64,000 nt of DNA from Marthasterias glacialis (taxonomy: Eukaryota > Echinodermata > Asteroidea > Forcipulatida > Asteriidae): assembly GCA_911728455.2 (NCBI GenBank), contig OU452223.1, positions 1,674,001 through 1,738,000 of the forward strand, in the 5' to 3' direction. Each line of letters opens with the position of its first letter. The first letter of the stretch is position 1. Under the pieces are notes generated by a model. It saw nothing but the letters and a program-made list of their open reading frames with translations. It was not told the origin of the DNA and did not search any database. Below, piece by piece: positions 50,601 through 59,407 of the stretch. The position numbers were made by a program, and so were the translations under genes.

Positions 50601-53103
50601 ACAAGTTTGACACTGTTGGAAAGCCCTGCTCATGGGCTTTCCGAAAATACCTGTCTTGGAGCTGTGGGATAAACAGGGAGGTTGCCAGGGACTGCGGAGT
50701 GAGGACACCCTGAAAATGGCCAGTACATACGGCCATGGTGTGTGTACGCGAACAATAGCCAAGGCTGCTACGTGTGTGCTGGACCGAAGCCAGCAAAAAA
50801 ATAAATAAATAAATAAACGCCGAAAAAAGAAGTCGGCAGCGCCACTGCCAATAACTCCAGAAATAATAGGGCAAGAGAGAAATTTCTTGTACCTGGAGTT
50901 AGCTGCCATAGTCATGCTTCCAAAAATCGGGTTTTCCTGGCCAGCCAGGGCCATCTTCCGCCTTGAAACGACCAGGGAGCGGGGCTGCTCAGAATGCGCT
51001 TCAAACGCACGTCTAATGGCACTTTTGTACACGAAGCTGTAACAGAGTGAAAACAAGACTTAGCAACGACTCTATCTCCCAAAGTATTGGCGGGAAACTA
51101 ACAAGTTTGACACTGTTGGAAAGCCCTGCTCATGGGCTTTCCGAAAATACCGGTCTTGGAGCTGTGTGATAAACAGGGAGGTTGCCAGGGACTGCGGAGT
51201 GAGGACACCCTGAAAATGGCCAGTACATACGGCCATGGTATGTGTACGTGAACAATAGCCAAGGCTGCTACGTGTGTGCTGGACCGAAGCCAGCAAAAAA
51301 ATAAATAAATAAATAAACGCCGAAAAAAGAAGTCGGCAGCGCCACTGCCAATAACTCCAGAAATAATAGGGCTAGAAAAAAATTTCTTGTACCTAGAGTT
51401 AGCTGCCATAGTCCTGCATCCGAAAATCGGGTTTTCCTGGCCAGCCAGGGCCATCTTCCGCCTTGAAACGACCAGGGAGCGGGGCTGCTCAGAATGCGCT
51501 TCAAACGCATGTCTAATGGCACTTTTGTACACGAAGCTGTAACAGAGTAAAAACAAGACTTAGCAACGACTCTATCTCCCAAAGTATTGGCGGGAAACTA
51601 ACAAGTTTGACACTGTTGGAAAGCCCTGCTCATGGGCTTTCCGAAAATACCGGTCTTGGAGCTGTGGGATAAACAGGGAGGTTGCCAGGGACTGCGGAGT
51701 GAGGACACCCTGAAAATGGCCAGTACATACGGCCATGGTGTGTGTACGCGAACAATAGCCAAGGCTGCTACGTGTGTGCTGGACCGAAGCCAGCAAAAAA
51801 ATAAATAAATAAATAAACGCCGAAAAAAGAAGTCGGCAGCGCCACTGCCAATAACTCCAGAAATAATAGGGCAAGAGAGAAATTTCTTGTACCTGGAGTT
51901 AGCTGCCATAGTCATGCTTCCAAAAATCGGGTTTTCCTGGCCAGCCAGGGCCATCTTCCGCCTTGAAACGACCAGGGAGCGGGGCTGCTCAGAATGCGCT
52001 TCAAACGCATGTCTAATGGCACTTTTGTACACGAAGCTGTAACAGAGTGAAAACAAGACTTAGCAACGACTCTATCTCCCAAAGTATTGGCGGGAAACTA
52101 ACAAGTTTGACACTGTTGGAAAGCCCTGCTCATGGGCTTTCCGAAAATACCGGTCTTGGAGCTGTGTGATAAACAGGGAGGTTGCCAGGGACTGCGGAGT
52201 GAGGACACCCTGAAAATGGCCAGTACATACGGCCATGGTGTGTGTACGCGAACAATAGCCAAGGCTGCTACGTGTGTGCTGGACCGAAGCCAGCAAAAAA
52301 ATAAATATATAAATAAACGCCGAAAAAAGAAGTCGGCAGCGCCACTGCCAATAACTCCAAAAATAATAGGGCAAGAGAGAAATTTATTGTACCTGGAGTT
52401 AGCTGCCATAGTCCTGCATCCGAAAATTGGGTTTTCCCGGCCAGACAGGGCCATCTTCCGCCTTGAAACGACCAGGGAGCGGGGCTGCCCAGAATGCGCT
52501 TCAAACGCCTGTCTAATGGCACTTTTGTACACGAAGCTGTAACAGAGTGAAAACAAGACTTAGCATCAACTCTATCTCCCAAAGTATTGGCGGGAAACTA
52601 ACAAGTTTGACACTGTTGGAAAGCCCTGCTCATGGGCTTTCTGAAAATACCAGTCTTGGAGCTGTGTGATAAACAGGGAGGATGCCAGGGACTGCGGAGT
52701 GAGGACACCCTGAAAATGGCCAGTACATACGGCCATGGTATGTGTACGTGAACAATAGCCAAGGCTGCTACGTGTGTGCTGGACCGAAGCCAGCAAAAAA
52801 ATAAATAAATAAATAAACGCCGAAAAAAGAAGTCGGCAGCGCCACTGCCAATAACTCCAGAAATAATAGGGCTAGAAAAAAATTTCTTGTACCTGGAGTT
52901 AGCTGCCATAGTCCTGCATCCAAAAATCGGGTTTTCCTGGCCAGCCAGGGCCATCTTCCGCCTTGAAACGACCAGGGAGCGGGGCTGCTCAGAATGCGCT
53001 TCAAACGCATGTCTAATGGCACTTTTGTACACGAAGCTGTAACAGAATGAAAAAAAGACTTAGCAACGACTCTATCTCCCAAAGTATTGGCGGAAAACTG
53101 ACA
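44606..53103 (+). repeat. Array domain V: 1,500-bp X-Y-Z trimers and dimers near the array edge
   Basis: Domain markers are GGGAGGTTGCCA and GTACGCGAAC. X units carry GGGCAAGAG with CATGCTTCCAAAAATCGG. Y units carry GGTTTTCCCGGCCAGACAGG and GCATCAACTC. Z units carry GGCTTTCTGAAAA and GGCTAGAAAAAAA. X-Y-Z trimers lie at 46604-48103, 49104-50603 and 51604-53103. Between them are a Y-Z dimer (48104-49103) and an X-Z-like hybrid pair (50604-51603). Units are exactly 500 bp except two of 499 bp that share GAGTGGTGTTATAAAC (44606 and 46105). Confidence 0.88.
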
Positions 53104-53540
53104 AGTCTGACACAGTTGGAAAGCCCTGCTCATGGGCATTCCGAAAATACCGGTCTTGGAGCTGTGGGATAAACAGGGAGGATGCCAGGGACTGCGGAGT
53201 GAGGACACCCTGAAAATGGCCAGTACATACGGCCATGGTGTGTGTACGTCAACAATAGCCAAGGCTGCTACGGATGTGCTGGACCGAAGCCAGCAAAAAA
53301 CAAACGCCGAAAAAAGAAATCGGCAGCGCCACTTCCAATAACTCCAGAAATAATAGGGCTAGAGAGAAATTTCTTGTATCTGGAGTTAGCTGCCATAGTC
53401 CTGCATCCGAAAATCGGGTTTTCCCGGCCAGCCAAGGCCATCTTCCGCCTTGAAACGACCAGGGAGCGGGGCTTCCCAGAATGCGCTTCAAACGCCTGTC
53501 TACTGGCACTTTTGTACACGAAGCTGTCACAGAGTGAAAA
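53104..53540 (+). repeat. Last, most diverged full-type monomer of the array
   Basis: This unit has more private changes than interior units: AGTCTGACACAGTTGG at the start, GGGCATTCCG in the hairpin arm, GTACGTCAAC, CTACGGATG, and a shortened tract (CAAAAAACAAACGCC) with no (AAAT)n. It runs in phase through CACAGAGTGAAAACAAGAG and GCAACGTCC into the diverged monomer that belongs to the flanking duplicon. Greater divergence at array edges is what is expected where homogenisation is weakest. Confidence 0.85.
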
Positions 53541-53779
53541 CAAGAGTTAGCAACGTCCTTTTCTTCCTCAATATCTCATGCTGTGGGATATTTAAGGAGG
53601 ATGCCAGAAACCGCGGAAGGACGTCAACCCGAGGATGTCCAAAAGATACGGGCATATGTGTGTACGTGAAAAATAGCCCAAGCCAGTGAGCTGGACCGAA
53701 ACCAGCAAGAAAGCAAGGCCCCACAAAAGTTGGCATCTCCCTGCTCAACAACTCCAAAAATAATTGGTCTAGAAAGAAT
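53541..53779 (+). repeat. Diverged partial satellite monomer in duplicon copy 1
   Basis: GCTGTGGGATATTTAAGGAGGATGCCAG, GTGTGTACGTG, GCTGGACCGAAACCAGCAAG and AACTCCAAAAATAATTGG align in order with the array monomer but carry many substitutions, no expanded A-tract and no GCCGA/TCGGC stem. Compared with copy 2, about 65-90 bp of the first part is missing (GCAACGTCC jumps to a short pyrimidine stretch and then to GCTGTGGG). The array unit at 53104 joins it in phase. Confidence 0.85.
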
Positions 53780-53876
53780 CTCCCCGAAACCCCCAACCAA
53801 ATAATTATATTCGACCTATCCTTTTCATTCTTACTCGACGTCTTGGCTGCTTTGTTTTCACACTACGTGAAATTAG

Positions 53877-53900
53877 AAACGAGACGTCAATGTCTCGTTT
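53877..53900 (+). repeat. Perfect 9-bp inverted repeat, conserved in both duplicon copies
   Basis: AAACGAGAC at 53877-53885 pairs with GTCTCGTTT at 53892-53900 around GTCAAT. The identical structure is present at 57813-57836 in copy 2. Confidence 0.7.
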
Positions 53901-54325
53901 GTACTGCGTTTGTCGGGGCTTCGTGATTTAAAGAACCCCGCAACCTCCTAACTGAGGCAAACAATAACGGTTTGCTTCAGCTACACTGTCGTGAGACAAT
54001 TCTTTTCGGTGTCTTCTCAGATGCCACATAACATGATGCACAATAATGTGCATCCCAAACACTGCCGTCTGGAGAACGACTTGGCTTCATATTTACCATA
54101 TGGTGATAAATACCAGCTTCTAAGATGGGACCAGGCAATGATTTGGAGCTTACAATGCGGACTTGTTTTCATTATTTCTCAGTATGAAAACTCAATACGT
54201 CATTCATACAGGAGTAAGGTTAACTGTATTTATACTTCGGGAAAGCGTTCAGTTTGGAAATTAGCCCTAAAATTTTGCACCCCCGTCTGATAGCCCTGGA
54301 CCCCGTCCCTGAGAGCGGGGCGGCA

Positions 54326-54350
54326 CCCCCCCCCCACACACACACACACA
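54326..54350 (+). repeat. C10 run followed by (AC)n microsatellite
   Basis: Ten C at 54326-54335 are followed by alternating AC to 54350. The paralogous tract at 58261 has 12 C and a different AC length, so this microsatellite has changed since the duplication. Confidence 0.9.
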
Positions 54351-54570
54351 AATGCACCACCACCTTCATGTACTTTCAAAAGTTCCACAATTTCACCTTT
54401 AAATTTCAGGCAAACCTTATGTTTTTGAAAAGGTCTGAAAAATGATGTTGATTTATACATGAAGATTTAAGGGGCGCATTCAGCCTCTCTGCCTAGCTGA
54501 AGATTTGAATTTGAGTCAATTGGTTCTCATGGAGATGTTTCCAATTCAATAGACCGATTGCGCGACCTAC

Positions 54571-54580
54571 GTCACGTGAC
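54571..54580. promoter_or_regulatory. Palindrome GTCACGTGAC (E-box core CACGTG)
   Basis: A perfect 10-bp palindrome within CTACGTCACGTGACCCC, just after the AGACCGATTGCGCG motif shared by both duplicon copies. Copy 2 has GTCACGTGGC, which keeps CACGTG but breaks the outer symmetry. Whether it binds anything is unknown. Confidence 0.35.
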
Positions 54581-54724
54581 CCCTGTTGGGTTTAAAATGT
54601 AAACACACACGTAATCCTCCATAGGAAAGGATGGTACGGTACACGATGATTAATGCATTTTGTTTATTCGAACGAGGCTTTTCTTGCTCGACATCTGTGA
54701 AAGATATTCCAGAGTTTGTATCAA

Positions 54725-54985
54725 AGACCTTCAAGTGGCTGAATAGAACCAGTAACACAGTTCGAACAAGTCTTGAAAATTGTATAAGTACCGTATAAAT
54801 GTGCACTATGTGTACACAGCGCGCGACGGAACATTAAGCCAGACGACCGCGATCACCACACACTTTTCAACACAAAAATTTCAAAGTTTTGAAGCTGAAC
54901 TCCTTCAAAGAAAATGCTTTTCAAAACTGTGTAATCCCTTTGCCTATTTGAAATTCTGCAAGGCTAGATATTCCCAACGTGTATT
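54725..54985. other. Patch of duplicon copy 1 not homologous to copy 2
   Basis: Between TCCAGAGTTTGTAT and TTGACATTTTTTTCTC, copy 1 has about 260 bp that cannot be aligned by eye with the roughly 160 bp at 58865-59028 of copy 2, while both sides align well. It could be an independent insertion or replacement in either copy. No terminal repeats or coding signal are visible. Confidence 0.55.
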
Positions 54986-55350
54986 TTTTGACATTTTTTT
55001 CTCTTCTTTGGGTATACAGATATCAATCATGACAACAAATATTAAATGTACATATGTAACAGACTATTAACAATTAGAGAGAAAAAATGTGAGGCTACCA
55101 TGTACTTAACAGTATGTACTTAACAGTATGTAAAGCCACCGGGATTTGATAACAAATGGGTGAAATATCTACACAGCTGAAAAGGCTGACCGAAATTTCC
55201 TAGAAAACTGATTTATTAATTTGTTTTTATCTTCCTGCTAATATGAGGATGGGTTACACAAAAAGAAACATTTGGGTTACACATTATTTAGTCACGAACT
55301 AAGTAGTGAAACTACACTGTAGGCTACAGTGGTCGTGTCACTGTGCAGTT

Positions 55351-55370
55351 ACACTGTGTGCACACAGTGT
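55351..55370. repeat. Perfect 20-bp palindrome
   Basis: ACACTGTGTGCACACAGTGT is its own reverse complement. It is present unchanged at 59388-59407. Just upstream in copy 1, CACTGTAG (55315-55322) and CTACAGTG (55324-55331) form an 8-bp inverted repeat with a one-base spacer, which is damaged in copy 2. The stretch is therefore locally rich in dyad symmetry. Confidence 0.85.
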
Positions 55371-56179
55371 CACTAAATACAAATACATGTAAATGCACTT
55401 CCTGTCCGGAAAATGGACACACATGACAAGTTTAAAAGGAATGGAAAGCTTCACTTTTCGAGCAGAAACTGACAATGTACAATGTCGTTTTTCATGCTCT
55501 ATTCATCTGTATTTACCTGCCTTGTTAGTCACAATATCATTACACAAGTAAAGCATGAAAAGGGCAACTTTTAAACTCACCGCCACGCCCGCTTTGCAGT
55601 CAAAATTCCTGGTGCCTTTCCTAGATTGGTACCCTTGTACACAAGCAACAGACCGTATCGAATTGCAAGAAGACAGTCAAGAATTAAGACTGATTCGGAT
55701 TTTGCATTGTCACGATGTAGTATTACCGATGGAGGAAAAGGTATGAGAAGCCTCAGTGAAAAAATGTGATGTAATTATTTCTAAATGATTGACAAATACC
55801 CGAAGTAACTTAAGCAAGTCCAATATGTCAAAGAAGTGTAAAACATGATTCACTCCCTTAAAAGTAATATCAATCGAAAAATTCTGGACGGCAAATACAG
55901 GCCGCACAGACTTATATTTTCGTTTCCACATGGCCGGTCATACACAACTTGAAAAGTTAATGAACAAAGGAGATCGCTTTTAAATTGGGTAAAGGCTGCA
56001 AGATCGGGAAGAGATTATGCTTTGAATGGATGAAGTAGGGGAGTGTGATGATGGTTACGCATTCGTCAATATTCAGCCGATCTATGAGACAATGTGACCT
56101 TAATTTAGTACAATGTTCATTTCTGATGTTTCCTACCAATATCCATTTTAAAAAATTGTCTTCGTCATTTAAGTGACTA

Positions 56180-56333
56180 GACCGTTCCGGCCTGTCAATC
56201 AAACTGTGTGCATTGACCAATTGGATCACGCCTTTTGGTCATGTGACCTCGGTCAAACTCGGTCACACGTAGAGCGTAAACGCACACAAACTAAGGTGTG
56301 TGGGCGGGGTTTGTTGCCAAAGCCGGAACGGTC
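56180..56333. mobile_element. 154-bp MITE with 12-bp terminal inverted repeats and TA target duplication
   Basis: The ends are GACCGTTCCGGC (56180-56191) and GCCGGAACGGTC (56322-56333), perfect inverted repeats, flanked by TA at 56178-56179 and 56334-56335. Duplicon copy 2 lacks the element at the equivalent place (AAGTGAATTCATTTG near 60,238), which serves as an empty site, although two bases (CT) of the expected pre-insertion sequence are absent there. No coding capacity. TA duplication is known for Tc1/mariner-type elements; the family is not identified. Confidence 0.85.
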
Positions 56334-56620
56334 TATTCATTTGTCGAATCAAACTCGCTAAGCAATAAAGATTGATATGAAATAAAGATTAATACAAGGC
56401 TTCCTCATCATATTTAGCAATCTTAGATCTTTGTGAATCATCATCTTGGCTTTTTTTTTATTGTGATTTGTTTTTAAATCTATTGGTTTTTAGCACTAAA
56501 CGTGAAAAGCCTTTGTTCTTCATGAAAGCTTGGATCTTCATGACTCTTCGTCCAAGCCAAGATGGCATAGTAAATATGTACATAGTACAGTTACGTAATT
56601 GCGACATCATGAGATCTCAT

Positions 56621-57160
56621 ATGACGTCACGTTAAAGGTGCAATTTTTAAATATTTGAAAATCTGTATCATCTCAAGCACAAAACACCAAAGGCTGCTTT
56701 TTACGGCTTTTGATATGCTTTGTATAGGTCTTTATTTTCTGTTTTGTGCGTTGCGTGAAATCACGCAAGCTTTACTTCCGCTCGAAACCGGAAAAGCCTT
56801 ATATGTAAAAGTGGCATCTCTTTGTACTTGTTCTTCAACGATGTTATAGTCCAGTAAGGATCTAGTTTTTTAAAAAAAGTAACTGTAACGTCATAAAATA
56901 CCTGAGCGCCCTCTAGCGACAGGTTGAAAACACTTCAAGTTTCAGATTGGTGACATCTTCGCACGTCACATGACATCACCTTAAAGGTCCAATTTTCTAA
57001 GATTCATATCAACATGAAAACAATGCTCGATCAAGCTAAAGCTTTGCAGGTAGTCAAGCCAGGATAAGCCGGGATGTGTTGCATGACAAATTTGAAAATT
57101 TGTATTAATGACGTCATCTGGTGTCACATCTTAAAGGTACAGTTTTACAAGATCTGTGCA
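56621..57160 (+). repeat. Degenerate TGACRTCA plus TTAAAGGTGCA modules, copy 1
   Basis: Three modules carry a CRE-like or E-box-like core followed by TTAAAGGTNCA: ATGACGTCACGTTAAAGGTGCAA (TTAAAGG at 56632), CACATGACATCACCTTAAAGG (56981) and GTGTCACATCTTAAAGGTACAG (57131). Associated phrases such as GCTCGATCAAGCT and GTAGTCAAGCC recur. Spacings of about 349 and 150 bp suggest an old, decayed tandem or composite repeat. Confidence 0.6.
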
Positions 57161-57172
57161 TACAGAGGAAAA

Positions 57173-57398
57173 ATGACTCACAGATTGGTTGACTGGACCC
57201 TATTTTATGGCCCTTCCTTAGCACAGAATTTTGCACTTACAACCACTTACAGCGCATAGTATCACGCGCTTTACAAAGCACCAAAGCAAGGCCATTAAGT
57301 TGGGCCTATGATGCGTTAATTGTAGAACTACAGATAAGTGCAAACATCAGATGTACATTAATCACAACTTTAACAATCTAAAATACTTATCAGCAACA
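57173..57398. other. Unique spacer between the two duplicon copies
   Basis: About 226 bp of AT-rich sequence. It has no repeat from the array, no open frame of note and no RNA-gene motif. It forms the non-satellite left flank of the solitary diverged monomer. Confidence 0.7.
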
Positions 57399-57716
57399 GA
57401 GTGAAAACAAGAATTAGCAACGTCCCTATATCTCCCCCAATATTGGAGGGATGTTAATAAGTGTTACACTGTTGGAAAGCCATACTCATGGGCATTCACA
57501 AAATGTTAAATCTCGGGCTGTGGGATATTTAAGGAGGATGCCAGAGACCACGGAAGGAGGCCACCCCGAGGATGTCCAAAAGATACGGACATGTGTGTGT
57601 ACGTGAAAAATAGCCCAAGCCAGTGTGCTGGACCGAAACCAGCAAGAAAGAAAGGCCCCACAAAAGTTGGCATCTCCCTGCTCAATAACTCCAAAAATAA
57701 TTGGGCCAGAAAGAAT
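57399..57716 (+). repeat. Diverged, solitary satellite monomer in duplicon copy 2
   Basis: It starts at AACAGAGTGAAAACAAG and matches the array monomer through TAGCAAC, TATCTCCC, ACACTGTTGGAAAGCC, CATGGGC, GGAGGATGCCAG, GCTGGACCGAAACCAGC and AACTCCAAAAATAATTGGGCCAGA. It covers about 320 bp of the 500-bp unit; the remaining 180 bp (GTTAGCTGCC to CTGTAAC) has no counterpart. It may be a founder-like relic or a decayed outlier; divergence alone does not decide. Confidence 0.85.
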
Positions 57717-57812
57717 CTCCCCGAACCCCCAACCAAATTATTATATTTGACCTATACTTTTCATTCTTACTCGACGTCTTGGCTGCTTTGTTTTCACACT
57801 ATGTGTAATTAG

Positions 57813-57836
57813 AAACGAGACGTCAATGTCTCGTTT
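57813..57836 (+). repeat. Perfect 9-bp inverted repeat (copy 2 counterpart)
   Basis: AAACGAGAC, loop GTCAAT, GTCTCGTTT, identical to 53877-53900. Confidence 0.7.
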
Positions 57837-58260
57837 GTACTGCGTCTGTCGGGGCTCCGTGATTTCAAAAACCCCGCAACCTCCAAACTGAGGCGAACAA
57901 TAACGGTTTGCTTCAGCTACACTGTCGTGAGCAATTCTTTTCGGTGTCTTCTCAGATGCCACACAACATGAGGCAAAATAATGTGCATCCCAAACACTGC
58001 CGTCAGGAGAACGACTTGGATTCATATTTACCATATGGTGATAAATACCAGCTTCTAAGATGGGACCAGGCAATGATTTGGAGCTTACAATGCGGACTTG
58101 GTTTCATTATCTCTCAGTATGAAAACTCAATACGTCATTCATGCAAGAGTAAGGTTATCTGAATTTATACTTCGGGAAAGCGTTCAGTTTGGAAATTAGC
58201 CTTAAAAGTTGGCACCGCCGTCTGATAGCCCTGGACCCCGTCCCTGAGAGCGGGGCGGCA

Positions 58261-58284
58261 CCCCCCCCCCCCACACACACACAC
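58261..58284 (+). repeat. C12 run followed by (AC)n microsatellite (copy 2 counterpart)
   Basis: Twelve C at 58261-58272, then (AC)6 to 58284. It is paralogous to 54326-54350. Confidence 0.9.
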
Positions 58285-58486
58285 CCACTTGCACCACCAC
58301 CCTAATGTACGTTCAAAAATTCCACAATTGCACCTCTAAATTTCAGGCGAACCTAATGTTTTTGAAAAGGTCCGAAAAATGATGTCGATTTATACATGAA
58401 GATTTAAGGGGCGCATTCAGCCCCTCTGCCTAGCTGAAGATTTGAATTTGAGTCAATTGGTTCTCATGGAGATGACTCCAATTCAA

Positions 58487-58699
58487 TTCAAGAGATAAAC
58501 TATACAGAAGAAAATAAAGTAAGGATCTCACGGAGAGAATTGAGAAAAATAAGATTCAAACAAACAAATAAAAAGGCAAGTTGTTGTCAAATGGTAAAAG
58601 GGAAATATTGCCCCCTCCCCAAGCAATCCCCTAACCCCATCCAAGCCAGGCCATTGACTGTTTCTTTCAGCCTTTTAAAATAATCGTTTTTAGTAATAA
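58487..58699. other. 213-bp segment present only in duplicon copy 2
   Basis: In copy 1, CCAATTCAA is followed directly by TAGACCGATTGCGCG (54550). In copy 2 these are separated by 213 bp of A-rich then C-rich sequence. No inverted ends or clear target duplication are visible, so insertion into copy 2 and deletion from copy 1 are equally possible. It includes a G-quadruplex-type motif on the minus strand. Confidence 0.75.
58611..58638 (-). other. Potential G-quadruplex on the minus strand
   Basis: Plus-strand C-runs CCCCC (58611-58615), CCCC (58617-58620), CCCC (58628-58631) and CCCC (58635-58638) give four G-runs on the minus strand with loops of 3, 7 and 1 nt, within the usual limits of the quadruplex pattern. 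Folding is not shown. Confidence 0.5.
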
Positions 58700-59387
58700 T
58701 AGACCGATTGCGCGGTCCACGTCACGTGGCCTGTAGTGGGTATTTAATGTAAACAAACACGAGGGTCTCCATAGGAAAGTGCGCTACGGTACATGGTGAT
58801 TGTTGCATTTGTTTATTCCATCGAGGCTCTATGAAAAATATTCCAGAGTTTGTATTAGAGACTTTCGTGTGGACGAATAAGGCCAGTTCGAGTTTGTTTG
58901 AAAACACTGGGTTAATGATACCACACTACACTTCACGTCTGCGGAGTAACTGTAGCCAACTGTCAAAAGTAAAACATGTTTATTGCACATAATTATTGTT
59001 ACTTTCATGTTTATTTTTTTTTTATTTGTTGACATTTTTTCTCTTCTTTGGCTATACAGATATCAATCATGACAACAAATATTAACTATTCATATGTTAT
59101 AGATTATTTACAATTAGAGAGAAAAAATGTACTCCATTACGGGAGGCTGCTGTACTTTACAGTATGTAAAGCCATCGGGATTTGTAAACAAATGGGTGAA
59201 ATATCTACACAGCTGAAAAGGCTGACTGAAATTTCCCAGACAACTAATTTGTTAATTTTTTCTTCTTCTTCCTAATAATATGAGAATGGGTTAAACAAAA
59301 AGAAACATTTGGGTTACAAATTATTTAGTTACCAACTAATTAGTGAAACTACACTGTAGGCTACAGAGGTCGTGTCACTGTGCAGTT

Positions 59388-59407
59388 ACACTGTGTGCAC
59401 ACAGTGT
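59388..59407. repeat. Perfect 20-bp palindrome (copy 2 counterpart)
   Basis: It is identical to 55351-55370 and lies in the same context (GCAGTT before, CACTAAATAC after). Confidence 0.85.

Larger units (their letters stand above)
1..53540 (+). repeat. Satellite array, about 109 head-to-tail monomers of about 500 bp
   Basis: The same unit recurs without interruption and always in one orientation. If the unit is started at its AGTTTGACAC motif, starts fall at 1, 501, 1001, 1501, 2349, 2858, 3201, 3701 and so on, then every 500-505 bp to 53104. Most units are exactly 500 bp; pure poly(A) units vary from 496 to 509 and a few are truncated. Neighbours differ by only a few substitutions plus the length of an internal A-rich tract. 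Because 500 is not a multiple of 3, any reading frame shifts at every unit, and frames contain long Phe or Lys runs from the A-tract, so I see no coding role. The array starts before the window. Function is unknown; pericentromeric, subtelomeric or interstitial satellite are all possible. Confidence 0.98.
53530..57172 (+). repeat. Tandem duplicon, copy 1
   Basis: Sequence from the diverged satellite monomer onward is matched, in order and in the same orientation, by 57,399-61,268. Shared landmarks are the AAACGAGAC hairpin, the C-run plus (AC)n, the 20-bp palindrome, the CTGTCCGGAAAATGGACACA stretch and several TTAAAGGTGCA-type modules. Identity is high by eye outside indels. Copy-1 features are a 154-bp MITE at 56180-56333 and a private patch at about 54725-54985. 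The left side is fused to the satellite array. No convincing gene lies inside; open frames are not preserved between copies. Confidence 0.9.

Noticed and set aside
1-53540. Hundreds of 60-234 aa open frames on both strands of the array
   Set aside because: They recur with the 500-bp period, shift frame at every unit because 500 is not divisible by 3, carry Phe or Lys runs from the A-tract and overlap each other in several frames. None has a start context or domain.
1-53540. CRISPR-like array
   Set aside because: The whole 500-bp unit is repeated; there are no short repeats separating unique spacers and no cas genes.
1-53540. Ribosomal, 5S, snRNA or tRNA gene array
   Set aside because: The monomer contains none of the conserved 5S, U-snRNA or tRNA A/B-box sequences I could recognise.
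53991-54290. 99-aa frame in duplicon copy 1 with an 84-aa counterpart at 57908-58162
   Set aside because: The starts differ by a 2-base indel, the differences are mostly amino-acid changing, and there is no recognisable domain.
55531-55741. Possible exon bounded by a CCTTGTTAG acceptor and an AAAGGTATGAG donor
   Set aside because: Splice-like signals are common by chance, no flanking exons or known protein match is visible, and conservation is explained by recent duplication.
57741-58073. 110-aa minus-strand frame in copy 2
   Set aside because: The corresponding stretch of copy 1 has a 2-base indel that breaks the frame, and no family is recognised.
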